Positions 17,183 through 24,519 of a stretch of 64,000 bases of DNA are shown here, one piece after another. Source of the DNA: an uncultured Barnesiella sp. (GTDB lineage: Bacteria; Bacteroidota; Bacteroidia; Bacteroidales; Barnesiellaceae); contig CALUFO010000011.1 of assembly GCA_944320015.1 (NCBI GenBank), positions 46,706-110,705 of the forward strand, given 5' to 3'. The first letter of the stretch is position 1. Each line of letters starts with the position of its first letter. The notes under the pieces were generated by a model. The model saw only the letters and a program-made list of their open reading frames with translations, was not told where the DNA came from and did not search any database. The translations under genes were made by a program, and so were the position numbers.

Positions 17183-18505
17183 ATGGCACGGACTGATAAA
17201 GCGAATACCCTGCTTGCATTGATTCGTGAGGGTAAACCGATGACGCTGGGACAGCAATTGCGCCTGACCGTGCAACTCAGTATCCCGGCTGTCATTGCGC
17301 AGTTGTCTTCTATTGTCATGCAATATATCGATGCGGCGATGGTGGGAAGTCTCGGTGCCGAAGAGGCTGCGTCTATCGGTTTGATTTCGACGACTACATG
17401 GCTTTTCTGGGGATTGTGCGTGGCTGCCACGACGGGATTCTCGGTACAAGTGGCTCATAAAATAGGGGCTGGCGATATGCAAGGCGCTCGCACGGTACTG
17501 CGGCAGGCATTGACGGCAACGGTTGTGTTCAGCCTGTTGTTGGCTGCGGCCGGGGTGGCAATCAGCGGTGCGCTACCCGGTTGGCTGGGAGGCGATAAGT
17601 CCATTCATCGTGATGCGTCGCTTTATTTTTGTATTTTCTCGCTGTTTTTGCCGGCTTTGCAGATGAATTTCCTTGCCGGCGGCATGTTGCGATGCAGCGG
17701 CAATATGCAGGTGCCGAGTGTGGCGGGAGTGGCGATGTGCGTGTTGGATGTCATATTCAATTTTTCCTTGATTTTTCCTTCGCGGGAATGGACGGTGGCG
17801 GGCTTCTCGTTTACGATGCCGGGCGCAGGGTTGGGCGTAGGTGGTGCGGCGTTGGGTACGGTAGCCGCCGAAGCGGTAGTCGCCGGAGTTTTGTTGTGGT
17901 ATCTTTTGACTCGCTCCGAAGAATTGAAATTGAGCAAAGAACAAGGTAGTTTTCGCCCGAAGATAGCGACTTTGAAGAAAGCGTTTCGTATAGGATTCCC
18001 GATGGGGCTGGAGCATGTTGTCATTTGTGGAGCGCAAATCATGACGACTGTCATTGTGGCGCCGTTGGGTGTTTTTGCCATAGCGGCCAATTCGTTTGCT
18101 ATTACGGCCGAAAGCCTTTGTTATATGCCCGGTTACGGCATTGCCGATGCTGCCACCACATTAGTGGGGCAAAGTATCGGAGGCCGGCGTTTGAAATTGA
18201 CTCGTAGTTTTGCCCATATAACCGTGCTTATGGGTATGGGTGTGATGGGGGTAATGGGGGTGCTCATGTATTTATTCGCACCTCAGATTATCGGATTGAT
18301 GACCCCTGTCGAGGAAATCCGGGAATTGGGTGTAATGGCTTTGCGTATCGAAGCGTTTGCCGAGCCGATGTTCGCGGCCTCGATTGTCGCCTATGGGGTT
18401 TTTGTCGGGGCCAGTTTTGCTTCTGTGCTTCAATTTCATAAAAACTACGTTCTTCGTCAGACTCAATGCGCATTAAAATCAGATAGTGAGACCATGAGAG
18501 CGTAA
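17183..18505 (+). pseudogene. MATE family efflux transporter, 3' end replaced by foreign DNA
   Basis: The frame encodes about 408 residues of a multidrug/toxin extrusion transporter (inner-membrane Na+ or H+ antiporter): paired six-helix halves with QLSIPAVIAQLSSIVMQYID and later IGFPMGLEHVVICGAQIM and GIADAATTLVGQSIGG. Homology stops at VAYGVFVGA, corresponding to about 18410. Normal family members continue with GDT and roughly two more membrane helices (about 45 residues). Here the remaining 30 codons (SFASVLQFHKNYVLRQTQCA and on) are the antisense of a DUF1016 gene on the incoming AT-rich island. The protein thus loses its last transmembrane pair and gains an alien tail; it is probably inactive. 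I did not find the missing 3' end elsewhere in the window. Confidence 0.85.
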
Positions 18506-18920
18506 ATGGGTATGTCTCTGGCAATTTTCCCAATTTCCGCAATAGCGTTGCGGATTTTTCAGAATTGCCAAGATTCTCACTAGATGTTATTGCATCGGAG
18601 AATTTCCGCGACAGTGTTGCGGATTTTGAATAGGCATGATAGAATTTCCTGCATTTTTCCAAAGTGTCCACAGACCAGCCATCCCCTAATCGTTCTGTCA
18701 ATATCTTTGACACACCTTTTAATAATTGCTTGCCATATGTAGCACGCACCTCTCCTTCCTGGACGACACTTACAATGACATGCCCTATTTCATATTTGGT
18801 GATGACTTCAGCGAGATTGACAGCCCGAGCTACATTGGCACGAGCATCGGTAATTAGTCGTTCAATACGCGTCGCTACATCTGCTATGATGTTATTGTCT
18901 ATACTTTGCATTTTATTCAT
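18411..18920 (-). pseudogene. DUF1016 (YhcG-type PDDEXK nuclease family), N-terminal fragment
   Basis: About 170 residues of the DUF1016 N-terminal domain are recognisable: YEIGHVIVSVVQEG, RATYGKQLL, LTERLGDGWS, LEKCRKFYHAY and FTLSWSHYLILMRI. Homology ends in SDEERSFYEIEAQKQNW at the island junction; the rest of the open frame (to 18288) is antisense MATE. The C-terminal PDDEXK nuclease domain is thus absent. Family members are often found next to type I restriction genes. The start overlaps the last 8 bases of the upstream HTH gene, showing they were an operon. It is very unlikely to be an active nuclease. Confidence 0.82.
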
Positions 18921-19131
18921 GACTATTAGGAATGTCTTTACTTATTAAATCCTGAACTTTAACTCCCAAAACTTCTGCTATTTGGAATAGTGTTTCAAGG
19001 CTCGGCTGGCTGGTGTTGGTACACCATTTTGAGACCGTAGCCTGATCTTTACCTAATTGTTCTGCCAACCATCTATTGGTACGCTTTGTTTCAGCCAGTA
19101 CCACTTTCAAGCGGTTCATATCTTTAGCCAT
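18913..19131 (-). CDS. Small XRE-family HTH regulator
   Basis: A 72-residue Cro/CI-type helix-turn-helix protein (NRWLAEQLGKDQATVSKWCTN, helices 2-3 of the HTH, about residues 20-40). The start at 19131 (MAKDMNRL) is preferred because a longer frame begins with TTG inside the -7 box at 19156-19163. It is closely similar along its length to the other HTH protein of the island (22842-23042): both have WLAE, AT[VI]SKWCTNTSQP and MNR[LI]KVVL. It heads the truncated DUF1016 gene and diverges from mcrB, and a perfect palindrome at 19222-19238 lies between the two promoters, so it may repress both directions. Confidence 0.85.
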   Translation of the reverse strand: MAKDMNRLKVVLAETKRTNRWLAEQLGKDQATVSKWCTNTSQPSLETLFQIAEVLGVKVQDLISKDIPNSHE

Positions 19132-19155
19132 AAACCCAATTTTATCTGTGACCCA

Positions 19156-19163
19156 CAAAGATA
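19156..19163 (-). promoter_or_regulatory. -7 promoter box for the HTH-DUF1016 operon
   Basis: TATCTTTG on the minus strand, about 25 bases before the 19131 start. Confidence 0.5.
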
Positions 19164-19221
19164 TAAATAGTTCAAAGAATTATACCTATGAAGATAAAAA
19201 TATATATGAGAGTGAATTTAT

Positions 19222-19238
19222 TTTGCGTTTAACGCAAA
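19222..19238. promoter_or_regulatory. Palindromic operator candidate upstream of mcrB
   Basis: TTTGCGTT-t-AACGCAAA is a perfect 17-base palindrome. It ends 16 bases before the mcrB -7 box, covering the position of the -33 element, and lies between the divergent HTH and mcrB promoters. A related shorter palindrome, TTTGCGCAAA, is at 22511-22520 in the same island. Binding by the small HTH protein is inference. Confidence 0.6.
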
Positions 19239-19254
19239 TGTCAAATTAAAACCC

Positions 19255-19262
19255 TACCTTTG
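19255..19262 (+). promoter_or_regulatory. -7 promoter box for mcrBC
   Basis: TACCTTTG, 24 bases before the mcrB ATG. Confidence 0.55.
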
Positions 19263-19285
19263 TCACATATATACTATCATGTTAT

Positions 19286-21058
19286 ATGGATAAATATAGT
19301 AAATTTAAACATATTCTTGAGTATTTTGTAGCTCATCTTGAATGGATTCAGAACCATAATACCTCTGGCATAGGGTATTCTGTTTATATTGCACCACTTA
19401 TTAATCAAAATAAATTCAACACATCGGGGCAGGGATATAAAGGTGCAAATATTCAAAGCGGCATATCCAAATGGGCGGAATTTAACGAGGGAACCATTTG
19501 TATCAATGTGTTAGGTCATTATGGAAATAACTATACCACAAAAGGCTGTTACCTTAATTGGAGAGGTACCGGAATAAATATTATTGCGATTTGGAAAGAA
19601 CAGCATATTGATGCATTGGAGATTGTAAATTATATATATTGGGAAAAGTCAATTAGATGGGAATTAGGAATTCTAAATTTTTCTCTTTCAGATTTGGAAT
19701 TATACAATGGTGATGAGAATGCCAATGATAATGTTCGTTCATTCTTCGATTCATATAGCGGATTATTAAAGCAAAATACAATTATGGCATACAATCAAAA
19801 TTTCATAGATAAGTTACATTCAAATCATAATATCATTCTTAATGGTGCTCCCGGCACTGGTAAAACTTACCTTGCTAAGACTATTGCTGCGCAAATGATA
19901 TGCGGTAAAGTTTATAATCCAGAACTAGAGCAAGACGAACTGTTTAAATCACATTGTAAATTTGTTCAATTCCACCCGTCATACGACTACACCGATTTTG
20001 TAGAAGGTTTGCGACCCCAAAAAGACACTCAAGGAAACATTGGTTTTGAACGCAAGAATGGGCTTTTTAAAGATTTCTGCAAAGATGCGCTTGCTGCTTT
20101 ACAGGTCGGAGGTGCTGATAATTTCGAAGAATCCTGGCAGAATCTAATTAATGACTTGAATAATCAAGGCGAAATTCTCATTCCTTTGATGTCGGGTAGC
20201 AAGTCAATAAAAATAGAACTTAATGCCACAGGAGAAGGATTGGTTGAGCGTACTTATGAAAATTCCGATTCCGAAGATAAAGTATGGGTACGGGGAAGAT
20301 CTAAATTTTTCAACAAAGAGCAACTGTACAACATTTATAAGGGAGTGCCGGGAGTGCCGTCTGGCGGGCATGATAACTATCGCAAAGCCATAGTAAAAGA
20401 AATGATTAAGTCATACGGTTTGAAAGAGTATGTTAAAGGAATTGAGAACCCCGAAGACAGTGTTGTTCCATTCATTTTAATTATTGATGAAATCAATAGG
20501 GGCGAGATGTCTAAAATTTTCGGAGAACTCTTTTTTTCCATCGATCCTGGATACCGGGGGCCAAGTGGAACAGTTCTTACTCAATACCAGAATTTAGTAG
20601 AACCATCAGATGTATTCTTCACAGGATTCTATGTCCCCAAGAATGTATACATCATAGGGACAATGAATGATATCGACAGAAGTGTTGAGAGTATGGATTT
20701 CGCAATGCGTAGAAGGTTTGCCTTTATTGAAATAAAAGCAGATAAGAACATATCTATGCTTGATGATATCCCCGAAAAAACAGATGTTATTAAACATATG
20801 CAAGCCATAAACTCTGTTATTTCATCGGAAAGTGAATTAGGATCTTCTTATCATATTGGAGGAGCTTATTTTAAGAATGTTGTTTTTTGTCGAAAAGAGG
20901 ATGGACAAATAGACTGGACATATTTTTGGGAAACTTATCTCAGTCGTCTGGTAGCTGAATATATTAGAGGATTTCAGAATCGTCAGACTATTTTCAAAAA
21001 AATGAGGGATGCCGTAATCCTTGGTAAAGTAGAAAGCAACGAAATTATCCAAGAATAA
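19286..21058 (+). CDS. mcrB: McrB-like AAA+ GTPase of a McrBC modification-dependent restriction system
   Basis: A 590-residue motor subunit. The AAA+ module spans about 175-560: Walker A GAPGTGKT (187-194), Walker B LIIDEINRG with Asp400-Glu401, and the McrB-type MNxxDRS signature (MNDIDRS, 460-466), followed by MDFAMRRRFAFIEI. In known systems the McrB hexamer uses GTP to translocate DNA and activates McrC. The N-terminal 155 residues (aromatic-rich, with IAIWKEQHIDALEIVNYIYWE) do not resemble the DUF3578 or E. coli recognition domain that I know; they may read a modified base. An insertion of about 120 residues separates Walker A and B regions (contains VRGRSKFF). Gene is AT-rich with codon use unlike core genes. 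mcrC follows with one base between stop and start. Confidence 0.92.
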   Translation: MDKYSKFKHILEYFVAHLEWIQNHNTSGIGYSVYIAPLINQNKFNTSGQGYKGANIQSGISKWAEFNEGTICINVLGHYGNNYTTKGCYLNWRGTGINIIAIWKEQHIDALEIVNYIYWEKSIRWELGILNFSLSDLELYNGDENANDNVRSFFDSYSGLLKQNTIMAYNQNFIDKLHSNHNIILNGAPGTGKTYLAKTIAAQMICGKVYNPELEQDELFKSHCKFVQFHPSYDYTDFVEGLRPQKDTQGNIGFERKNGLFKDFCKDALAALQVGGADNFEESWQNLINDLNNQGEILIPLMSGSKSIKIELNATGEGLVERTYENSDSEDKVWVRGRSKFFNKEQLYNIYKGVPGVPSGGHDNYRKAIVKEMIKSYGLKEYVKGIENPEDSVVPFILIIDEINRGEMSKIFGELFFSIDPGYRGPSGTVLTQYQNLVEPSDVFFTGFYVPKNVYIIGTMNDIDRSVESMDFAMRRRFAFIEIKADKNISMLDDIPEKTDVIKHMQAINSVISSESELGSSYHIGGAYFKNVVFCRKEDGQIDWTYFWETYLSRLVAEYIRGFQNRQTIFKKMRDAVILGKVESNEIIQE

Positions 21059-21059
21059 A

Positions 21060-22361
21060 GTGATTTACTTAAAGGACAATAGTTCAAAAAGTATTCTCGT
21101 TACACAAGAATGTGAGGATATTCGTCTGTTTGCTAATCAGACGATAGAAACCCTTATTCGCGATAATCCAGGATTGTTAATTTATCCTCAATGTTTAGGT
21201 GATTGTAATGATGACCTAAAAAAGCAGTATATCTTGTCTGAATACGAAAGTGAAAATTCCACGCAAAATAGAATAATGCATATTTCTACTGGAAATATCA
21301 TAGGTTTTATCGGTTCGGAAAATACAAACATTTCCATCTGTTCTCGTTTTACCGGAAACTCAGAACTTCGTAAAGACTTTTTCCTTCATTATATGCTTCA
21401 AAAGGTCCTTTCCTTAAACATCTTTAACCTCAATCACAGTTTTTCGACAGAAGATCAAGTTTTTGATTTCCTTTTACTTTTATTTCCAACATTTTTAAAG
21501 GAGGCCATTACTCAAGGGATGTATAAAGAGTATGTTTCCATGCAACGGAATGATGCAAATATAAGAGGTACTATTGATATCAGTCGCCACATAAATTGCA
21601 ATATCCCATTCAATGGTCGTGTTGTATACAAATCCAGAGAGATATGCTATGACAACAATGTAACTCAATTAATCAGACATTGTATAGAATACATTTCCTC
21701 TTCAGATTTTGGAAAAGCAATTCTTTCTATTGATAAAGAAACAATCGAGGGGGTAAACCAAATTAAGGCTGCAACTTCTTCATATTCAAAGAATAATAGG
21801 TCTGCTGTTATACGTTCTAATTCACGATTTATCAATCATCCTTTTTATAACAAATATCGAGATCTCCAGAAGCTCTGCATTCGAATCCTCGAACATCAAA
21901 ATCTTAAATACGGTGAAAGCAATCACAAAATAAGTGGAATCATGTTTGACGCATCTTGGCTTTGGGAAGAATATTTGGCGACATTATTACCCTCATTCGA
22001 ACATCCCCAAAACCGAAAAAGTTCCGGCATAATTTACCTCGCAAAAAACAATTCTCTTCAGCGATATCCAGACTTCTATAAAGGAGGAATAGTACTAGAT
22101 GCAAAATATAAGTATAAAATTGACCGAAATGATGAGCATCAGATTATCTCATACATGTATAGACTCAAAAGCAAGATTGGAGGTTTCATTTTACCATCCG
22201 AATCAGAGACATTAAAAAAATCATTTTCTCTGCTTGGTTATGGCAACGATATGCAAATCCATTTTCTTGAGATACCACAAAATGCACAAACATTCTCAGA
22301 TTTTTCTAAACAGATCCGTAAAAATGAGGATAAATTTATTGACGAACTCAACCAAGCATAA
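21060..22361 (+). CDS. mcrC: McrC-like nuclease subunit of McrBC
   Basis: A 433-residue protein with a GTG start one base after the mcrB stop, which indicates translational coupling. The N-terminal part binds the McrB ring in known complexes. The C-terminal PD-(D/E)xK nuclease is visible: WLWEEYLATLLPS, then RYPDF with Asp338, then IVLDAKYKY with Asp347 and Lys349, all in the expected order, followed by QIISYMYRL. The catalytic residues are intact, so a functional endonuclease is plausible. In this family McrC cuts DNA between two modified recognition sites when McrB translocation stalls. Modified-base specificity would come from the unfamiliar McrB N terminus. Confidence 0.92.
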   Translation: MIYLKDNSSKSILVTQECEDIRLFANQTIETLIRDNPGLLIYPQCLGDCNDDLKKQYILSEYESENSTQNRIMHISTGNIIGFIGSENTNISICSRFTGNSELRKDFFLHYMLQKVLSLNIFNLNHSFSTEDQVFDFLLLLFPTFLKEAITQGMYKEYVSMQRNDANIRGTIDISRHINCNIPFNGRVVYKSREICYDNNVTQLIRHCIEYISSSDFGKAILSIDKETIEGVNQIKAATSSYSKNNRSAVIRSNSRFINHPFYNKYRDLQKLCIRILEHQNLKYGESNHKISGIMFDASWLWEEYLATLLPSFEHPQNRKSSGIIYLAKNNSLQRYPDFYKGGIVLDAKYKYKIDRNDEHQIISYMYRLKSKIGGFILPSESETLKKSFSLLGYGNDMQIHFLEIPQNAQTFSDFSKQIRKNEDKFIDELNQA

Positions 22362-22480
22362 AAATCATTACGGATTTATGCTTTATTGAAAGTAATATTG
22401 TTGCCTTTATCGAATATTTTCCCATGGCACATCTAATCTTATATCTTTGACTATTTATTTGCCCACACATTCCTCCCATC

Positions 22481-22503
22481 GCCTCAGACCGCCTCAAACG
22501 GTG
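22481..22503 (+). repeat. Left copy of a 23-base imperfect inverted repeat
   Basis: Pairs with 23547-23569 in inverse orientation, 20 of 23 positions matching (core TTTGAGGCGGTC on the other copy). The two copies bracket the hsdM fragment, second HTH gene and recombinase remnant. The left copy also contains a short direct repeat, CGCCTCAGAC/CGCCTCAAAC. Confidence 0.6.
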
Positions 22504-22508
22504 CGGTT

Positions 22509-22522
22509 AATTTGCGCAAATT
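22509..22522. promoter_or_regulatory. Palindrome AATTTGCGCAAATT
   Basis: A perfect 14-base palindrome just after the left inverted repeat. Its TTTGCG/CGCAAA half-sites match those of the palindrome upstream of mcrB, without the five-base centre. It lies at the truncated end of the hsdM fragment. Function is unknown; the gap 22362-22529 otherwise shows no gene. Confidence 0.4.
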
Positions 22523-22529
22523 TCATTAA

Positions 22530-22826
22530 TTACTGCGTAATATACTGATAATCAATATTAATAAGTTTCTTCAACGATGCATACTCTTTGTCCCCTCCGC
22601 TTTCATCAAGTGCCGCCTGCGTTTCCTCATCATAAACATCTGAAATGCGTTTAAAATATAGGATGGGGGTAATATAATCTTTGAAATTATCCTGGCTTAC
22701 AGGTCCTCTCAATATATTGCACGCCTCGAACAAGAAGTTATACAAGCTTTGGACACCCTCCATTCGAATAGACTTTTCGTCTTTGGCGACTATATCTTCT
22801 TCTGATTTATATTTATTTTTAGCCAT
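22530..22826 (-). pseudogene. Type I restriction methyltransferase HsdM, N-terminal fragment
   Basis: The 98-residue frame is the start of an HsdM N-terminal helical domain: LYNFLFEACNILRGPVSQDN and FKDYITPILYFKRISDVYDE are typical. Homology ends near GGDKEYASL, and the frame closes after 14 unrelated residues. The S-adenosylmethionine and NPPY catalytic regions are absent, so it cannot methylate DNA. Full-length HsdM is about 480-520 residues. It follows the second HTH gene by 15 bases on the same strand, an order often seen at intact type I loci in Bacteroidales. No hsdS or hsdR is present. Confidence 0.82.
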
Positions 22827-22841
22827 ATCCTAGTGGAGATA

Positions 22842-23042
22842 TTATTTCGTAGAGTTAAGAAGTTCCTTCACGTCAACATCAAGGACATGTGCTATCTTGC
22901 GCAATGTAGCGACATCTGGCTGTGAAGTATTTGTACACCATTTTGAAATAGTTGCAGGATTTTTCTGTAAAACCTCAGCAAGCCATTTGCTGGTTTTCTT
23001 TTTCTCTACAAGAACTACTTTTATTCTATTCATGTCATCCAT
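22842..23042 (-). CDS. Small XRE-family HTH regulator (paralogue of 18913-19131)
   Basis: A 66-residue helix-turn-helix protein (SKWLAEVLQKNPATISKWCTN). It is a close relative of the HTH protein near mcrB. Its promoter has TATCTTTG at 23077-23084. It heads the truncated hsdM gene, with only 15 bases between them, and would have served as the control protein of a type I restriction operon. The -7 region contains a CGCAAA half-site (23075-23080), as in the two palindromes of the island, which hints at shared operators. The alternative start at the third Met (MNRIKVV) is possible. Confidence 0.82.
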   Translation of the reverse strand: MDDMNRIKVVLVEKKKTSKWLAEVLQKNPATISKWCTNTSQPDVATLRKIAHVLDVDVKELLNSTK

Positions 23043-23059
23043 ATCTTCCGCGCTGTAAA

Positions 23060-23524
23060 TTATATTACTTTAGGCGCAAAGATAATTAAAACCAAATCAA
23101 AAATAAGTAACCCATAAATAATTCTCCATAATAATATATCATCTTCTTTTATCATACATCCTATTATTTTTTTGTCATCATCCCTATCACAAACATCAAG
23201 CACCTTCTCCGATACGCTTCTTACTCTTTGTCCGGCCTTCGGCCGTCCCAGCGAAGGTCGGAGTCGGAGTTGCCTCCACCGCCGCCACTTGATGTATTTA
23301 TCGATCAATTCAACAGATATCTCGCCGACATAAATGTTGTCCGGCTTATAAGTGCCTTTATTCGTGGTGCGGAGAAAGATTTGAAAGATATTCATGCCGC
23401 TTTTGCCGTTTTCATAGCGGTTTCTCCCGATACGGTTCCGTGAATAATCCGATTCGAGTCTTTCCAGTACAAACTCGACAAAATCCTTACCCTTGTCTTC
23501 CCTGATAACCGGTTTGTCAGCCAA
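23060..23524 (-). pseudogene. Tyrosine recombinase N-terminal remnant fused to unrelated sequence
   Basis: The first part of this 154-codon frame (about 23284-23524) resembles the SAM-like core-binding domain of Bacteroidota integrases: FVEFVLERLESDYS, RNRYENGKSGMNIFQ and YVGEISVELIDKYIKWRR. No catalytic domain (R..HxxR..Y) follows. From about 23283 downward a short GC-rich stretch begins, then AT-rich sequence coding for a hydrophobic tail (LLIFDLVLIIF). The apparent start is TTG with a stop shortly upstream, so both ends of the recombinase are missing. Such recombinases often accompany type I restriction loci where they invert hsdS genes. Assignment rests on similarity of pattern and is moderate. 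Confidence 0.5.
23077..23084 (-). promoter_or_regulatory. -7 promoter box for the second HTH gene
   Basis: TATCTTTG on the minus strand, 35 bases before the start at 23042. Confidence 0.45.
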
Positions 23525-23546
23525 GAAGTTTTATCCAAACAAACTA

Positions 23547-23569
23547 CACCATTTGAGGCGGTCAGACGC
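23547..23569 (-). repeat. Right copy of a 23-base imperfect inverted repeat
   Basis: Inverse partner of 22481-22503 (20 of 23 positions). It lies at the right edge of the AT-rich island. Two copies of TCCAAACAAA surround it at about 23534 and 23575. Confidence 0.6.
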
Positions 23570-23583
23570 TGTTGTCCAAACAA

Positions 23584-23624
23584 ATTAAATCCCCGCCAAT
23601 ATTATTGATTGACAGGGATTTAAT
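23584..23624 (-). terminator. Terminator of the DUF2795 gene
   Basis: A 10-base perfect stem (23584-23593 with 23615-23624), extended inward by further pairs including G-U, lies 26 bases past the stop codon of the minus-strand gene. Confidence 0.7.
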
Positions 23625-23649
23625 GGTTGTTTTCGTGCTTAAAATCGCA

Positions 23650-23871
23650 CTAATATTCTTCCTCGTTGAAGAAAAAGTCTTCTTTGCTGGGGTAATCGGG
23701 CCAAATATCTTCGATACATTCATAGGTTTCGCCTTCATCTTCCATCTCCTGCAAGTTTTCGATAACTTCGAGAGGCGCTCCGGAACGCATAGCGTAGTCG
23801 ATCAATTCCTCTTTTGTTGCAGGCCAAGGTGCGTCTTCGAGTTTAGATGCCAATTCCAAAGTCCAATACAT
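23650..23871 (-). CDS. DUF2795 domain-containing small protein
   Basis: A 73-residue acidic protein. The DUF2795-like core is about residues 1-45 (WTLELASKLEDAPWPATKEELIDYAMRSGAP, shown in parts: LEDAPWPATKEELI then DYAMRSGAPLEVIENLQ). The tail is very acidic with aromatic residues (EDFFFNEEEY). Family function is unknown; it is widespread and core in Bacteroidales. It has its own promoter (TTG at 23945-23947, 19-base spacer, TATTTTTG at 23918-23925) and terminator. It is the first core-genome gene to the right of the foreign island. Confidence 0.82.
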   Translation of the reverse strand: MYWTLELASKLEDAPWPATKEELIDYAMRSGAPLEVIENLQEMEDEGETYECIEDIWPDYPSKEDFFFNEEEY

Positions 23872-23917
23872 AGTGGTAAATTTTAACGTGTTGATATAAG
23901 CCTGTCTAAAATTTCCG

Positions 23918-23947
23918 CAAAAATAGTTTATTTATTTTCATTTACAA
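23918..23947 (-). promoter_or_regulatory. Promoter of the DUF2795 gene
   Basis: TTG at 23945-23947 and TATTTTTG at 23918-23925 with a 19-base spacer on the minus strand. Confidence 0.6.
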
Positions 23948-24501
23948 TCTTTATTCCAGAAAATTTCGTTTTGTTTTGCACAGTAATTGTTAAATCGCGC
24001 TAAGACAAAGAAATAGTCTGAGAGGCGGTTGACAAATTTCAAGATGTTTTCGTCGATTTCGATCTCTTGGGCGATTTGACAGATGCGGCGTTCGGCTCGA
24101 CGGCACACGGTGCGGCATACATGGGCTTGTGCGGCTGCTGCCGTGCCTCCGGGTAGGAGGAATGCGTGCAGGGGTGGGACGGTGGCGTCGAGGGTGTCGA
24201 TGCGGTTTTCGACTCGGGCGATTTCTTCGGGGTGGAGGCGACTGGCTTCGCGCAGTTGGGTGAAGGTGGTGTCGGTGGCTAAATAGGAGCCGACGACAAA
24301 GAGTTTGTTTTGTATGAAGAGCAGGAGGGCGTCGTCGTCGGGGTGGTTCCCGGCTTGGCGTAGTACTCCTATGTGAGCATTGAGTTCGTCGATGGTTCCG
24401 TAGGCTTCGAGCCGCGGGTCGTTTTTGGCGATTCGTTGGCCGCCTACCAGCGAGGTGGTGCCTTTGTCGCCGGTTGCCGTGTATAAATTGCTTTTTTTCA
24501 T
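23938..24501 (-). CDS. Cob(I)yrinic acid a,c-diamide adenosyltransferase (PduO-type)
   Basis: A 187-residue ATP:corrinoid adenosyltransferase of the PduO/MMAB type, which attaches the 5'-deoxyadenosyl group to reduced corrinoid. The N-terminal ATP-binding segment YTATGDKGTTSLVGGQR (7-23) is diagnostic, and the helical bundle contains YGTIDELNAHIG and the C-terminal RLSDYFFVLARF. Length is normal. It starts 18 bases after the LOG-family gene stop and is probably cotranscribed with it. Cobalamin genes are not in the window. The protein's stop lies close to the DUF2795 promoter. Confidence 0.93.
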   Translation of the reverse strand: MKKSNLYTATGDKGTTSLVGGQRIAKNDPRLEAYGTIDELNAHIGVLRQAGNHPDDDALLLFIQNKLFVVGSYLATDTTFTQLREASRLHPEEIARVENRIDTLDATVPPLHAFLLPGGTAAAAQAHVCRTVCRRAERRICQIAQEIEIDENILKFVNRLSDYFFVLARFNNYCAKQNEIFWNKDCK

Positions 24502-24519
24502 ATGGCTGAATTTTGGATA

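Larger units (their letters stand above)
18411..23570. mobile_element. AT-rich horizontally acquired defence island (McrBC plus restriction-gene fragments)
   Basis: Base composition drops sharply at about 18411 and recovers near 23570. The region carries an intact McrBC pair, two small HTH regulators, 5' parts of a DUF1016 nuclease gene and an hsdM gene, and a tyrosine-recombinase remnant. Its left edge cuts a MATE gene in the middle of a codon run; GGGGCC is shared at the junction. The right edge abuts the terminator of a DUF2795 core gene. No attachment-site repeat or tRNA is seen at the edges, so the mechanism of insertion is not clear. A chimeric assembly join at 18411 is a formal alternative. 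Confidence 0.7.

Noticed and set aside
18288..18410. C-terminal part of the 210-codon DUF1016 frame
   Set aside because: This stretch is the antisense of the MATE gene and not DUF1016 sequence; the real fragment ends at the island junction.
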